Source: TMP-7 sp038212445
Lineage (GTDB): Bacteria; Acidobacteriota; Terriglobia; Bryobacterales; Bryobacteraceae
Reading direction: 5' to 3'
Assembly (NCBI GenBank): GCA_038212445.1
Contig: JBBQUM010000004.1
Span: 248,001 to 312,000, forward strand
Length of the DNA stretch: 64,000 bases
In this document: positions 1 through 9,745 of the stretch, piece after piece
Position numbering within the stretch: the first letter of the stretch is position 1
Layout of the letters: each line of letters begins with the position of its first letter
Made by a program: the position numbers and the translations under genes
Notes under the pieces: generated by a model
What the model was told of the DNA's origin: nothing
Seen by the model: the letters and a program-made list of their open reading frames with translations, nothing else
Database searches by the model: none

Positions 1-2
1 TC

Positions 3-2072
3 GCCGATTCTGTCGTCCGCCTCGTAGTCACCGCGGACTCGTCAACGTCAGTTGATGTTCAGTTGCAAATCATAAACCATGATGAACTGGTCACCGTCAC
101 TGAAGCACCAACTTACCAGACGCTCGCTACCGACAGCGCCACCCGGACCCCAACCCTGATCTTGAATGTTCCGCAGTCCATCTCCATGGTGGATCGCTCG
201 CTCATACAGGACAAAATGATGCTGAGCATCGCCGACGTCGTCCAGTACGTCCCCGGTATCACGGCCATTCAGGGCGAAAACAATCGCGACCAACTGGTGA
301 TTCGCGGCAACAGTTCCTCCGCAGACTTCTTCGTCAATGGTGTCCGCGACGACGTGCAGTATTATCGCGACCTCTACAACACCGAGCGTGTTGAAGCCCT
401 CAAAGGCCCCAACGCCATGATCTTCGGCCGTGGCGGAGGCGGTGGTGTTATCAATCGCGTCACCAAGGAAGCAGGCTTCACTGACCTCCACGAGATCTCG
501 CTGCAAGGAGGCGCTTTCGGCGACCGACGGTTCGCCACTGACCTCGACCATACGTTCAAAGACAAAGCCGCCGTCCGCCTCAACGCGATGTATGAAAACT
601 CGGACAGCTTCCGCGATTTCGTCGGACTTGAACGCTACGGCTTCACTCCCACTGTCACCTTCTCGCCGAACCAAACCACGCGAGTCGCGCTCAGCTACGA
701 GTATTTTCACGACGGACGTACAGCCGACCGCGGCATTCCTTCCTACCGTGGACTGCCCGCCGACCTCACCATCTCCACATTCTTCGGCAATCCCTCCGAC
801 AGCAATGTCCGAGCCGATGTCAATCTTGGCTCGGTTAGCGTCGAGCACCAGTTCGGCCACATCAACTTCCACAACCGGACCTTGATCGGCGACTACGACC
901 GCGGCTATCAGAATTTCGTCCCCGGAGCCACCACCACCGACAAGACGCTGGTTGCACTCTCGGCCTATAACAATGCCACTGCCCGCAGAAACGTCTTCAA
1001 TCAGACCGATCTCACTACGAGCATCAACGCTGGTCCCACTCGCCACACGTTCGTTTGGGGCGCGGAGTTCGGCCAGCAAAATAGCTCCAATTTCCGCAAT
1101 ACCGGATACTTCAACAACACGGCGACATCCATCACTGTCCCCTACCAGAACCCCGTAATCTCGACGCCTGTCACCTTCCGACAGAGCGCCACCGACGCCG
1201 ACAATAAGGTGACCACCAATGTAGCCGCCGGCTATTTTCAGGATCAGGTGGAAGTGACACGCTTCGTCCAACTCATCGTCGGCGTCCGCGTCGACCGTTT
1301 CAATCTCGACTTCCATAACCGGCGCACCGGCGAGAGCCTCTCCCGCATCGATACTCTGCTCTCCCCCCGCGCCGGCATTGTGCTCAAGCCCATTGCCGCA
1401 GTCTCGGTCTACGCCAACTACAGCGTTTCGTACCTTCCCAGTTCCGGCGACCAGTTCTCGTCGCTCACCACCATTACCCAGCAGGTGAAGCCCGAGAAAT
1501 TCTCAAACTACGAGACCGGCATCAAATGGGATGTCCGCCGCAACCTCTCACTCACAGCCGCCGCCTACCGTCTCGACCGCACCAACACCCGCTCCACCGA
1601 CCCCAACTATCCCACCCGGATTATTCAGACCGGGAGTCAACGGACCAACGGTTTTGAACTCGGCTGGACCGGTAGCCTCACTAACCGCTGGAAGGTTGCG
1701 GGCGGCTATGCCTGGCAGGACGCGTTCATCCGTAGCGGTACGGTATCGGCTCTCTCCGGCGCGCAAGTGGCGCAGGTTCCCCATCACACTTTCTCGCTGT
1801 GGAACAGCTATCAGATTTTGCCTCGCCTCTCAGCAGGCGCCGGACTCCTCAATCGCGCCGACATGTTCGCCGGTGTCGACAATACCGTAACGCTCCCCGG
1901 CTATACGCGAGCCGACGCTGCCGTCTATTACTCGATCACTGAGCGCATCCGCTTCCAGGCCAACGTTGAGAACTTGCTCGACAAGAAGTACTACATGAAC
2001 GCCGACAACAACAACAACATCTCGCCCGGTTCCCCCCGCGCCTTCCGCGTCGGGCTAATCGCCCGTTTCTAA
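3..2072 (+). CDS. TonB-dependent siderophore receptor, 5' end outside the window
   Basis: Outer-membrane receptor for TonB-driven uptake, probably of a ferric siderophore. The reading frame is open from base 3 with no stop, so the true start lies upstream; the TTG at 63 is an internal codon. The first ~30 residues look like the end of a carboxypeptidase-regulatory-like domain. A plug domain follows (VPQSISMVDR, DVVQYVPGI, VIRG, VNGVRDD, ERVEALKGPNAMIFGRG, GGVINRVTK), then the 22-strand type barrel. The protein ends in Phe (VGLIARF), as barrels inserted by BAM do. The plug resembles the TIGR01783 siderophore-receptor group. No siderophore gene or TonB/ExbBD lies in the window, so the ligand is unknown. 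Confidence 0.9.
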   Translation, partial: ADSVVRLVVTADSSTSVDVQLQIINHDELVTVTEAPTYQTLATDSATRTPTLILNVPQSISMVDRSLIQDKMMLSIADVVQYVPGITAIQGENNRDQLVIRGNSSSADFFVNGVRDDVQYYRDLYNTERVEALKGPNAMIFGRGGGGGVINRVTKEAGFTDLHEISLQGGAFGDRRFATDLDHTFKDKAAVRLNAMYENSDSFRDFVGLERYGFTPTVTFSPNQTTRVALSYEYFHDGRTADRGIPSYRGLPADLTISTFFGNPSDSNVRADVNLGSVSVEHQFGHINFHNRTLIGDYDRGYQNFVPGATTTDKTLVALSAYNNATARRNVFNQTDLTTSINAGPTRHTFVWGAEFGQQNSSNFRNTGYFNNTATSITVPYQNPVISTPVTFRQSATDADNKVTTNVAAGYFQDQVEVTRFVQLIVGVRVDRFNLDFHNRRTGESLSRIDTLLSPRAGIVLKPIAAVSVYANYSVSYLPSSGDQFSSLTTITQQVKPEKFSNYETGIKWDVRRNLSLTAAAYRLDRTNTRSTDPNYPTRIIQTGSQRTNGFELGWTGSLTNRWKVAGGYAWQDAFIRSGTVSALSGAQVAQVPHHTFSLWNSYQILPRLSAGAGLLNRADMFAGVDNTVTLPGYTRADAAVYYSITERIRFQANVENLLDKKYYMNADNNNNISPGSPRAFRVGLIARF

Positions 2073-2077
2073 GCGAA

Positions 2078-2098
2078 AAGGGCGGGCGCAACGCCCTT
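2078..2098 (+). terminator. Possible terminator hairpin after the TonB receptor
   Basis: A 7-bp perfect inverted repeat (AAGGGCG at 2078-2084, CGCCCTT at 2092-2098) with a 7-base loop begins six bases after the stop codon. There is no T-run, so it may be a weak or factor-assisted terminator, or only an mRNA 3' stabiliser. Confidence 0.35.
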
Positions 2099-2122
2099 CC
2101 GTGAGAAAATGGAAGGGTGAGG

Positions 2123-3550
2123 ATGGCCTGGATTCCATTCCAGCCGGAACGAAATCGAGGGGCCGTCCTGTGCGTCCAACGATTGTTGCGGCTTTTATCA
2201 ATGACGCTGCTGGCGGTGGTGCTGCCAGCCCTGGGCGGTGCGAGTAATAACGCCTTCAGCCCTTCGACAGCCGACGTTGATCTGCTGAACGACCTGGAAC
2301 TGCGCTGTTTCCGCTTTTTCTGGGAGCAAACCAGCCCGCGTGGCATCGTCCGTGACCGTGCTCCCGCCGACGGCACCGAGGCGGGTAACCTAGGCCAGAA
2401 TCCCAATATCGGCAGCATCGCCTCCACCGGTTTCGGGCTCACCGCCCTCCCCATCGCTGTGGAACGTAACTACGTTACTCGTGACCAGGCCCGCGCCCGC
2501 GCCGCACGGATGCTCCGGTTTCTCGACCAGGAGGCTCCTCGCGAGCATGGCTGGTTCTACCACTACCTCGACACCGAAACCGGAAAGCGTGCCTGGAACA
2601 GCGAGATCTCATCCATCGATACGGCGCTGCTGTTAGCCGGCGTTCTCACCGTGGGACAGTTCTTCAGCGACGACGACGAGATCACCACCCTTGCCCGCCG
2701 CATCTACACCCGCGTGGACTTCCCGTGGATGCTCGACGGCAACGCGCACCTGTTTGCCCACGGCTGGACTCCTGAAAGAGGCTTCCTACCCTATCGCTGG
2801 GATTCCTATAGCGAACTGATGATCCTCTACATTCTTGGTATCGGTTCTCCGACACATCCCATTCCGCCCGAGTCGTGGTACGCCTGGAAACGTCCTGAGA
2901 TGGAGTACGACGGCATCCGCTTCATCACCGGCGGTCCGCTGTTTACCCATCAGTACTCGCACGCCTGGTTTGACTTCCGCGCTCTGCGTGAACGGCAGCC
3001 AGGCGCGATCGATTGGTGGGGGAACTCCGTCGCCGCCACGCGGGCGCAACGCGAATTTTGCAGCAAGCTCAGCCTCGTTTTTCCCACTTACCAAGACGAC
3101 ATCTGGGGCATCACCGCGTCTGACAGCGCCGTGGGCTACACGGTGTGGGGAGAGCCTCCGCTCACCGCTCACATCGATGGAACGCTGGTGCCAAGCGCTG
3201 CCGGCGGGTCGCTGATGTTCTCGCCCGACATCACCTTGCCCGCACTCCACAAAATGCGTGAGCAGTATGGCGACAAGATCTACAAGCGCTACGGCTTCGT
3301 CGACGCCTTCAACCCTGCCGAGGGTTGGGTGGACCCCGATGTGGTCGGCATCGACGTCGGAATTATCCTATTGAGCGCCGAAAACCTGCGCAGCGGCTTC
3401 GTGTGGAAGCAGTTCATGGCCACGCCCTACGCGCGAGTTGCCGCTGACCGGATCGGCTTCAGCCGCATCGACGATAAGAAGCGCCCAGGTTTTTTCCAGC
3501 GCTTGTTCCGCTCGACTGCCAAACCGGAACAGACCGCGCTCAGGAATTAA
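2123..3550 (+). CDS. GH144-type endo-beta-1,2-glucanase (COG5368 'glucoamylase family')
   Basis: Predicted exported glycoside hydrolase of the group long annotated as 'glucoamylase family' and now known from Chitinophaga work as GH144, cutting beta-1,2-glucan. Family stretches seen: ELRCFRFFWEQTS, GWFYHYLD, SEISSIDTALLLAG, YRWDSYSELMILYILG, GPLFTHQYSHAWFDFR. A hydrophobic segment at residues ~25-43 suggests a signal anchor with a long n-region. ATG 2123 is preferred over GTG 2117 because GGAAGGG at 2111-2117 is then correctly spaced. The 3' end overlaps by 11 bases the convergent GT84 synthase gene, which supports a beta-1,2-glucan role. Exact cleavage mode is inferred. Confidence 0.8.
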   Translation: MAWIPFQPERNRGAVLCVQRLLRLLSMTLLAVVLPALGGASNNAFSPSTADVDLLNDLELRCFRFFWEQTSPRGIVRDRAPADGTEAGNLGQNPNIGSIASTGFGLTALPIAVERNYVTRDQARARAARMLRFLDQEAPREHGWFYHYLDTETGKRAWNSEISSIDTALLLAGVLTVGQFFSDDDEITTLARRIYTRVDFPWMLDGNAHLFAHGWTPERGFLPYRWDSYSELMILYILGIGSPTHPIPPESWYAWKRPEMEYDGIRFITGGPLFTHQYSHAWFDFRALRERQPGAIDWWGNSVAATRAQREFCSKLSLVFPTYQDDIWGITASDSAVGYTVWGEPPLTAHIDGTLVPSAAGGSLMFSPDITLPALHKMREQYGDKIYKRYGFVDAFNPAEGWVDPDVVGIDVGIILLSAENLRSGFVWKQFMATPYARVAADRIGFSRIDDKKRPGFFQRLFRSTAKPEQTALRN

Positions 3551-6500
3551 CCGGAGCCGCTTCCGGCATCGGCATCGTCTCCCCGGCTTCAGCCAGCGCC
3601 CCCGCCGGTACTCGTTCCTGCAATAGCAATTCCGCCGACATCACGTGCGGCTCAGCATGAAAGTAGCGCTGCACTTGACCGTCGAACATCAGGTTGCAAA
3701 TCGCCAGCAGCCCCATACCCTGATGGTGCGCCATCCACGACCGCACCAGCTTTCCGCCGCCTCCATGCCGGTAATCGATCGCTTCGTAAAATCCGTACCG
3801 TCCTGTCCACCCGAAATCCTGCATCTGCCGGAGGTTCTTAACAGCATTGTCAGGATCCACCATCGCCGCCAGCATCGTCGAGTAAGGACTGATCACCAGG
3901 ACGTTGTCCTCCATCCGCTTCGACGCAAGCTGCGGGATACCGAACGGCTCGTAGCCGTACTTGCCGTCGTCGGACACACACGCGGACTCCGAAATTCCCC
4001 ACGGCACGCCCTTTCTGCGCGCATATTCACGCTGCACGCGAACCGCCGCCTGTGCGCTGTGCTCGAGCAGCGTACCCGCGTAGTGGCGCATCCAGAGCAC
4101 TGGCATGAGGTATTCGAACATCGTCCCGGTCCACGACGTCAGGACGCGTTCGCCGCGGTAGAGAGTGTGCGACCGGCCAAGATGGAACCAGGCGTCCTGC
4201 GGGATGTCGCCTTTCGCAATCGCCACGAATGACGCAATCCGCGCTTCAGTAGCCAGCAGGTCGTAACAGGATTGCTCCACCTGCCCCGAATCGCCGTGGT
4301 ACCCCACCGAAAGCACCTTCTTCCGCGGGTTGTAAAGAAAAGCGAAGTCCATCTCCCGTACCATCCGGTCACACGTTTCAGCGATCGAATTCAGGCTGGT
4401 GGTGATCGCCTCGGTCAAGCCGCGCTTGATTGCGGGTTCACCGGCAAACGCGAGCGCCGCCTGCTTCAGCGTCCATAGGCTCGCCGCCAGGTTTCCGCTG
4501 TCCACGGTGGAGACAAAACGCGGATACATCGGCTCGCGAGTATTGAGGTCGTACCAGTTGTAGAGATGGCCTTTGTATTTGGGCAGCGCCGCCACCGAGT
4601 CGAGGGTGCAACGCGTCTCCGCAGCGAACTCCTCGATCGTCGTTTGATTGAGGTGGACGGCGGCCACGCGCGCATTTAGCAGCATGCCCAGGTTAGTTGG
4701 CGACAAGCGCAGTTCGGCGGCGCCGTCTTCCTCCACGTTGTCCGGGATCAACCAATGCGTCGCCGGAGAACTCCACTCGCGGAAGAACCGGCAAATACGC
4801 TCCGCAGCGTCTCGCATCAGGTCTGCGTCTTCACGATTCAATTCGCAGTTGCCGCGGCGAGGCTGACGGTTGAGCCATAGCGTCAGCAGCGGCGACAACA
4901 TCCAGGCACCGAGAATTGGCGCCGCGGCAATCAGAGAAGCCGGGCGCGTGAGCCACACCACCATGCCAATTGCCAGCGCCAGAATCGGCGACCATTCCAG
5001 ATATACGTCTACCCGCGACTTACCCTTCTTTGCACTCTCGGCCTCCGCCGCCGTCTCCCACTCGAGCAGTCGCTTCCGCGTGATGAACACCCGCGCGATC
5101 GATCGTCCGATGGCGTCCACTGTAAGCATCGCCTGATGTAACAGGTAGATCAGGCTGAACGCCGTCACAACGACGCTCTTGGCAAATGCCGATACCGTGT
5201 CGACAAACCATATGCGCAACGCCGGCAGTCGTCGCGGCAACCGGAGCAAGGCGAACGCCACGCCCGCAACCGCTGGCAGAAACAACAGCATCATCGTCAC
5301 CACTGTCCAGTAACCGGCCGACCCGGGTAGAAAAATCCAACCGGCCAGCAGAAGGGCCACCAGGCTCGGCTCGAGCAAGCTGCGACGCAAGTTGTCGATG
5401 ATCTTCCACCGGGAAATCAGCGAGATCGGATTGGGTACAATCTGCCGGTCGTAATTCGGAACGCGCAACCGCACCCATTGGAGAATCTGCCAGTCGCCCC
5501 GGACCCACCGGTGCTTGCGCTTGTTGAACGCGCTGACGTGCGAAGGATAGTCGTCGATGAGTTCGATATCGCTCGCCAGCGCCGCCCGTGCGTAGGCGCC
5601 CTCAATAAGGTCGTGACTCAGCAGCGTATTCTCGGGGAAGCGCCGCTCCATCACGGCTCTCAGCGCATCCACGTCGTAAATGCCCTTTCCGGTGAAGATG
5701 CCCTCGTTGAACAGATCCTGGTAGACGTCCGACACCGCACGCGTGTAGATGTCGAAACCGGTCTGCCCGGAGTACAGCGCTGCCAGGCGGCTTCGCGCAG
5801 CGGATTGTATGCTGATGCCGATCCGCGGTTGTATGATTCCGTAGCCCTCCACCACCATCCGCGACACCGGATGCACCACCGCCCGGTTCAACGGGTGTGC
5901 CATCGCGCCAATCAGCTTGCGCGCCGAATCGCGCGGCAACTGCGTGTCGGAATCGAGTGTGATGACGTACCGGATCGACGGGAAAATCGAGGTGTCGCCC
6001 ACCTTTACCGGAAACGCGTCAAATGCGCCGCGCAGCACCGAGTTGAGGTCCAGCAACTTGCCGCGCTTGCGCTCCCACCCCATCCAGCGATCTTCTGATT
6101 CGTTGTAAACGCGGTGCCGGTGGAGCATCAGGAAGGGTGCGCGTCCGTCGGTGGTGTGACGAGCGTTTAGCCCTTCAATGAGCGTACGGCCGAGTTCCAC
6201 CAGCGCGTCGCGATCGTCCACAACCTGCTGGGAGTCAGGAGAGTCGGTTACCAGCGCGAAAAACAGGTTCGGATCACGGTTGGCGAGGAAGCGAATCTCC
6301 AGGTCGAGGATCAGATCATGAAGCTGGGCCTCATTCAACAGCAGAGTCGGCACCGCGACGATTGTCGCGAAATTGTTTGGAATGCCATCGCTGAAGTCCA
6401 ACTTGGGCAGCGCGCGCGGAGACAGCAGTGCAGTCACTAGATTGTTGATGAACTCCACGGCGAACTGCGTGCCGGGAATAATCATCAGCAAAATGATCAC

Positions 6501-7478
6501 CGAGATTGGCAGCAGTGTGTGCGCGTTGAACAGCAGGAGAATCGTGATCGTCAGGGTGAGCAGCTCGATGCCGCCAAGATAGAAGACTGCGGGATTGTCG
6601 CGCAGCAGCCGTGAAACCCGGGCCCGCAATGGAGGGCGGTATTCAGCTGCCGACTCCAGTGCCACGCGTCCCCGGTCGATCAGGAAGAAACCGACGTGGC
6701 GCCTCCGCATCGCACCCGGCGAGTCATCCGACGATGCCACCTCTCTCTCCGCAAACCGCACCGCCGTTCGTGCTACTTCCCGCTCATCCAGACGTCCGAA
6801 TTGCGCAATCTCCGTCACCGCCCTGCGGTACATCTCGCGGCTGTCGAAATCCATCAGGCGATACTCGCCCGTGCGGTCCTCGCCAAGAATCAAGTCCACC
6901 GCGTTCAGCGCTTCGAAGATCTCTTTCCACAACGTTTCGCTGATCTCGATTAGCGTTGCCACCAGCGCCGGCCATTCACGCGGATCCTGGTGGATCAGCC
7001 TTTCGATCGCTTCCAATTGAAGAGCCGGTTTCAATGCCCACAGCTCATTCATGTCCAGATAGGCGATCTCCTGATGACCGTTTACAAAGCACACGAATCC
7101 GATCTCGTCGAAGGCGTTTGCCCCCGCGTCCAGAAGAGCGCGCGCTAGCTGCAATGCCCGCGGCGTACCATCGGCGAGCGACGGCAGTTTGTGCGCGGTG
7201 GTCAGGAATTCGTGGGAGTGCTTGGCCGTCGACTGTATGAGCCGAGCGTTATCCAGCACCCATGCGGTGTGTGCCTCACGCTCGCTCCCGGCAGCCTTGG
7301 CGATCAAAGCACGAACGTCCCGGAGCAGTGCCCGCGAACTCCGTAGTTTGTTCCCACGGCGGCGCAATTCTCCAGCATTCTCAGCCAAGCGCCTTCCGCT
7401 TTCCCGCCAAAAAGCCCGGTTCGTGTCGAGTTGAAACGGCGTGCGAACATTCGGTGAGATTGGTGGCTCTTGGATCAT
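3540..7478 (-). CDS. Cyclic beta-1,2-glucan synthase-like protein (GT84 + glycoamylase domain, no GH94)
   Basis: Membrane glycosyltransferase of 1312 residues matching the N-terminal half of NdvB/Cgs. Order: N-terminal helical region (1-285), two membrane segments (~297-345), GT84 catalytic domain with TLDSDTQLP (D509, D511), FTGKGIYDV, LSHDLIEG and RWVRGDWQ, further membrane segments (~705-785, ~825-875), and a glycoamylase/GH189-like domain (~885-1290; DSGNLAASLWTL, GDSGQVEQSCYDLL, LTSWTGTMFEYLMP, YGYEPFGIP, WMAHHQGMGL). Full Cgs proteins are ~2800 residues and continue into a GH94 phosphorylase; this one stops just after FHAEPHVMSAELLLQERVP, the boundary before GH94. Its start overlaps the upstream ABC exporter by 4 bases (ATGA). 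It may make linear or differently sized beta-1,2-glucan. Confidence 0.85.
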   Translation of the reverse strand: MIQEPPISPNVRTPFQLDTNRAFWRESGRRLAENAGELRRRGNKLRSSRALLRDVRALIAKAAGSEREAHTAWVLDNARLIQSTAKHSHEFLTTAHKLPSLADGTPRALQLARALLDAGANAFDEIGFVCFVNGHQEIAYLDMNELWALKPALQLEAIERLIHQDPREWPALVATLIEISETLWKEIFEALNAVDLILGEDRTGEYRLMDFDSREMYRRAVTEIAQFGRLDEREVARTAVRFAEREVASSDDSPGAMRRRHVGFFLIDRGRVALESAAEYRPPLRARVSRLLRDNPAVFYLGGIELLTLTITILLLFNAHTLLPISVIILLMIIPGTQFAVEFINNLVTALLSPRALPKLDFSDGIPNNFATIVAVPTLLLNEAQLHDLILDLEIRFLANRDPNLFFALVTDSPDSQQVVDDRDALVELGRTLIEGLNARHTTDGRAPFLMLHRHRVYNESEDRWMGWERKRGKLLDLNSVLRGAFDAFPVKVGDTSIFPSIRYVITLDSDTQLPRDSARKLIGAMAHPLNRAVVHPVSRMVVEGYGIIQPRIGISIQSAARSRLAALYSGQTGFDIYTRAVSDVYQDLFNEGIFTGKGIYDVDALRAVMERRFPENTLLSHDLIEGAYARAALASDIELIDDYPSHVSAFNKRKHRWVRGDWQILQWVRLRVPNYDRQIVPNPISLISRWKIIDNLRRSLLEPSLVALLLAGWIFLPGSAGYWTVVTMMLLFLPAVAGVAFALLRLPRRLPALRIWFVDTVSAFAKSVVVTAFSLIYLLHQAMLTVDAIGRSIARVFITRKRLLEWETAAEAESAKKGKSRVDVYLEWSPILALAIGMVVWLTRPASLIAAAPILGAWMLSPLLTLWLNRQPRRGNCELNREDADLMRDAAERICRFFREWSSPATHWLIPDNVEEDGAAELRLSPTNLGMLLNARVAAVHLNQTTIEEFAAETRCTLDSVAALPKYKGHLYNWYDLNTREPMYPRFVSTVDSGNLAASLWTLKQAALAFAGEPAIKRGLTEAITTSLNSIAETCDRMVREMDFAFLYNPRKKVLSVGYHGDSGQVEQSCYDLLATEARIASFVAIAKGDIPQDAWFHLGRSHTLYRGERVLTSWTGTMFEYLMPVLWMRHYAGTLLEHSAQAAVRVQREYARRKGVPWGISESACVSDDGKYGYEPFGIPQLASKRMEDNVLVISPYSTMLAAMVDPDNAVKNLRQMQDFGWTGRYGFYEAIDYRHGGGGKLVRSWMAHHQGMGLLAICNLMFDGQVQRYFHAEPHVMSAELLLQERVPAGALAEAGETMPMPEAAPVNS

Positions 7479-9289
7479 CGGTAGCTCGCTGCTTGAAGTT
7501 CGAACATTCCGGCGTAACGCCCGCCCAGCGCCATCAACTGCGAGTGGCTGCCTTGCTCGGCGATCCGCCCTTCTTCCAAAACCAAAATCCGGTCCGCCAT
7601 CCGGACCGTCGAAAAACGGTGTGAGATGAGCAGCGCGGTTTTTCCTTGCTGCAATTCGGCGAAATGCCGGAATACCTCGTATTCCGACCGTGCGTCGAGC
7701 GACGCCGTCGGTTCGTCGAGAATCAGGACCTGAGCGTCACGGAGGTAAGCGCGCGCCAGCGCCATCTTTTGCCATTCGCCGCCGGACAGGTCCACTCCAC
7801 CTTCAAATCGCCGGCCCAACAACTGGTCGTATCCGCCCGGCAATCGCGCGATCACCTGGTCGGCGAGACTTTTGCGCGCTGCCTGTTCTACGGCCTCGTC
7901 CTCCCGGCCGATGCGGCCCACGGCGATGTTCTGCCGTGCAGTCATCTCATACCGCATGAAGTCCTGAAAAATTACGCCGATCTGACTTTGCAAATCCTCG
8001 ATGTTGTATTCCCGCAGGTCAACGCCGTCCAACAAAATCCGGCCCGCGGTGGGATCGTACAGGCGCGTAATCAACTTCACGATGGTAGTCTTGCCCTGGC
8101 CGTTCTCGCCGACAACGGCAATCTGTTCTCCGGCCCCGATGTGCAGATCCGTACGGTCAAGCACCACCCGTTTCGTCCCCGGATACGCAAACGAGACTTT
8201 CTCGAAGATCAGGCCATCGCGTATCGGCCGCGGCGCCATCAATGCTCCCGGACGCGAGTAGATCGTCGGGCCTACTTTGAGAAACTCCACCAGGTCCGTC
8301 AGAAACAGGGACTGATCCGCGATACTCGACAGCGTCGAGAATACGTTCTGTATGTTCGCGCTTGCCCCGGCAATAGCGCCCGCCAGAAACTGGAGCGTGC
8401 CCCATGAGAGATCGCCGGCCACGGTGCGATAAATCACGTAAGCATACGCCCCGTAATAACCAGCTGAACTCAGAATCGAGAGCGCTGCCCCGCCCCACAA
8501 GCGCCGCCTCGCGAGCGTGACATTCTGCTCGTAAATGCCGTTTGCCAGACGGGCGTACTCGCTGGAGAGAAATCCGCTCAATCCAAAAAGCTTGAGTTCC
8601 TTCGCGGACTCCTTGCTCGCGCCGAGCACACGCAGGTAGTCCAACTGCCGTCGCGTAGGCGTCTGCCGGATGTTCTGCGCGTAGCCGAGAAACGCGAAAT
8701 GACTCTCGCCGATGAAGGCAGGAATCACGGCCGCCACCAGCAGCACCAGCAACCAGGGCGAGAACCAGAGGATTCCAAACGACAGGCTCACCGCCGCGAT
8801 CATCTGCTGCACGACGGTCCCAATCGCCTGAATCATCGCGATGCGGTCCGTCGCCTGAACGCGCGCCCGCTCGAGCTTGTCGTAGAACACCGGATCTTCG
8901 TAGGAGGCTAGATCCAGGGTGGACGCATGCTTCATCACACGGATGCTCACTGACCGCGTGAACCGGTCGGCCAGCAGCGCGTCGAAGAAACCGATGGTTC
9001 GCCCGAGCACCCCTGCCAGGGCGGCCAGGACGAATTCCGCTCCCACCCACCACCAGAAAAGCTCAGGCAGGGGCTTGGCGGCGAAATGCGCCTGGACGCC
9101 GTCCAAAATGCGTTTCGACACCGCCAGCATGGCCAGCGGAACAAGCGCAGCCGCGATGCGGAACGACAAGTTGCCAGACACCACCGCCGGTCCCGACTGC
9201 CAGACGATGCGCGCCAGGGGCGGTATGTTCTTCAGAGCGTGTATGCGCTCCTGCCAGCTAGCCCAGAATGTTCGAGAAGTTCTTTCCAT
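7475..9289 (-). CDS. ABC exporter, fused permease and ATPase
   Basis: Type IV-fold ABC half-transporter of 604 residues: N-terminal six-helix membrane domain (~1-330) and C-terminal nucleotide-binding domain. Walker A GENGQGKTT (around residue 395), Q-loop VIFQDFMRYEMTARQN, signature LSGGEWQKMALARAY, Walker B VLILDEPTASLD and H-loop LISHRFSTV are all present. The signature replaces the usual Q after LSGG with E, a known variant. The gene overlaps the start of the glucan synthase-like gene by 4 bases, so the two are translationally coupled. By analogy with NdvA/ChvA next to NdvB, it may export the beta-1,2-glucan; that is inferred from position, not from the substrate site. A lipid or peptide substrate remains possible. 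Confidence 0.85.
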   Translation of the reverse strand: MERTSRTFWASWQERIHALKNIPPLARIVWQSGPAVVSGNLSFRIAAALVPLAMLAVSKRILDGVQAHFAAKPLPELFWWWVGAEFVLAALAGVLGRTIGFFDALLADRFTRSVSIRVMKHASTLDLASYEDPVFYDKLERARVQATDRIAMIQAIGTVVQQMIAAVSLSFGILWFSPWLLVLLVAAVIPAFIGESHFAFLGYAQNIRQTPTRRQLDYLRVLGASKESAKELKLFGLSGFLSSEYARLANGIYEQNVTLARRRLWGGAALSILSSAGYYGAYAYVIYRTVAGDLSWGTLQFLAGAIAGASANIQNVFSTLSSIADQSLFLTDLVEFLKVGPTIYSRPGALMAPRPIRDGLIFEKVSFAYPGTKRVVLDRTDLHIGAGEQIAVVGENGQGKTTIVKLITRLYDPTAGRILLDGVDLREYNIEDLQSQIGVIFQDFMRYEMTARQNIAVGRIGREDEAVEQAARKSLADQVIARLPGGYDQLLGRRFEGGVDLSGGEWQKMALARAYLRDAQVLILDEPTASLDARSEYEVFRHFAELQQGKTALLISHRFSTVRMADRILVLEEGRIAEQGSHSQLMALGGRYAGMFELQAASYR

Positions 9290-9413
9290 TGAACAACATC
9301 GGGGAGTTCGGTAAATAGACGCTCAAAAACGACGAATGATGTCCGGAAAAATCACGAAGGGGGCTCGCCGGCGGGGACGAACGCGCAAGAAAAGTGAATG
9401 GTTAGGGGTGCGG

Positions 9414-9734
9414 CTAGGCCAGCAGGCCCTTTACTTGAGCTTCCACTGCCTCTTTCATCTTGGCCTCTGGGATGAAGTTGCTCACGAAGGCCGGCAGATC
9501 CACGTCGATGGTCACGAGCTTTTCCTCTACCAGCACCGTACCCTTGATCGGGACTGTTATAAAGCCAGCCACCGCGGTAAACGAATACGTCATCGTTGAC
9601 CCGTTCCACACGCGCTCGGTGTCGGTGATCTGCAAAGCCGGAATCGGCAGCCCTTGGAAAATATCGTTGAAGCCGCTGTCTACCCGCTTCTTGATCTCAT
9701 CGACAGACTTGTTGTGGGTTACGGTCAGGCGCAT
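9414..9734 (-). CDS. Polyhydroxyalkanoic acid system family protein
   Basis: A 106-residue cytoplasmic protein resembling the PF09650 family, found beside PHA granule genes in some bacteria and of poorly defined role. Seen features: basic start MRLTVTHNKS, central beta-rich part with VWNGSTMTYSFTA, and C-terminal helix IPEAKMKEAVEAQVKGLLA. It starts 12 bases after the larE stop on the same strand and is probably co-transcribed with it. No PHA synthase or phasin lies in the window, so a link to PHA is not supported by context. Confidence 0.7.
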   Translation of the reverse strand: MRLTVTHNKSVDEIKKRVDSGFNDIFQGLPIPALQITDTERVWNGSTMTYSFTAVAGFITVPIKGTVLVEEKLVTIDVDLPAFVSNFIPEAKMKEAVEAQVKGLLA

Positions 9735-9745
9735 ATCGGTTTGAC

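Noticed and set aside
48..1316. A 422-codon minus-strand frame opposite the TonB receptor
   Set aside because: It is antisense to a clear receptor and its protein has no domain pattern; GC-rich codon bias gives long shadows.
3540..3550. A lost GH94 region or frameshift after the GT84 protein
   Set aside because: The sequence beyond the stop is the convergent GH144 gene, so no GH94 remnant exists here.
8157..9053. A 298-codon frame on the minus strand within the ABC exporter gene
   Set aside because: Same strand, other frame; the exporter frame carries every expected motif.
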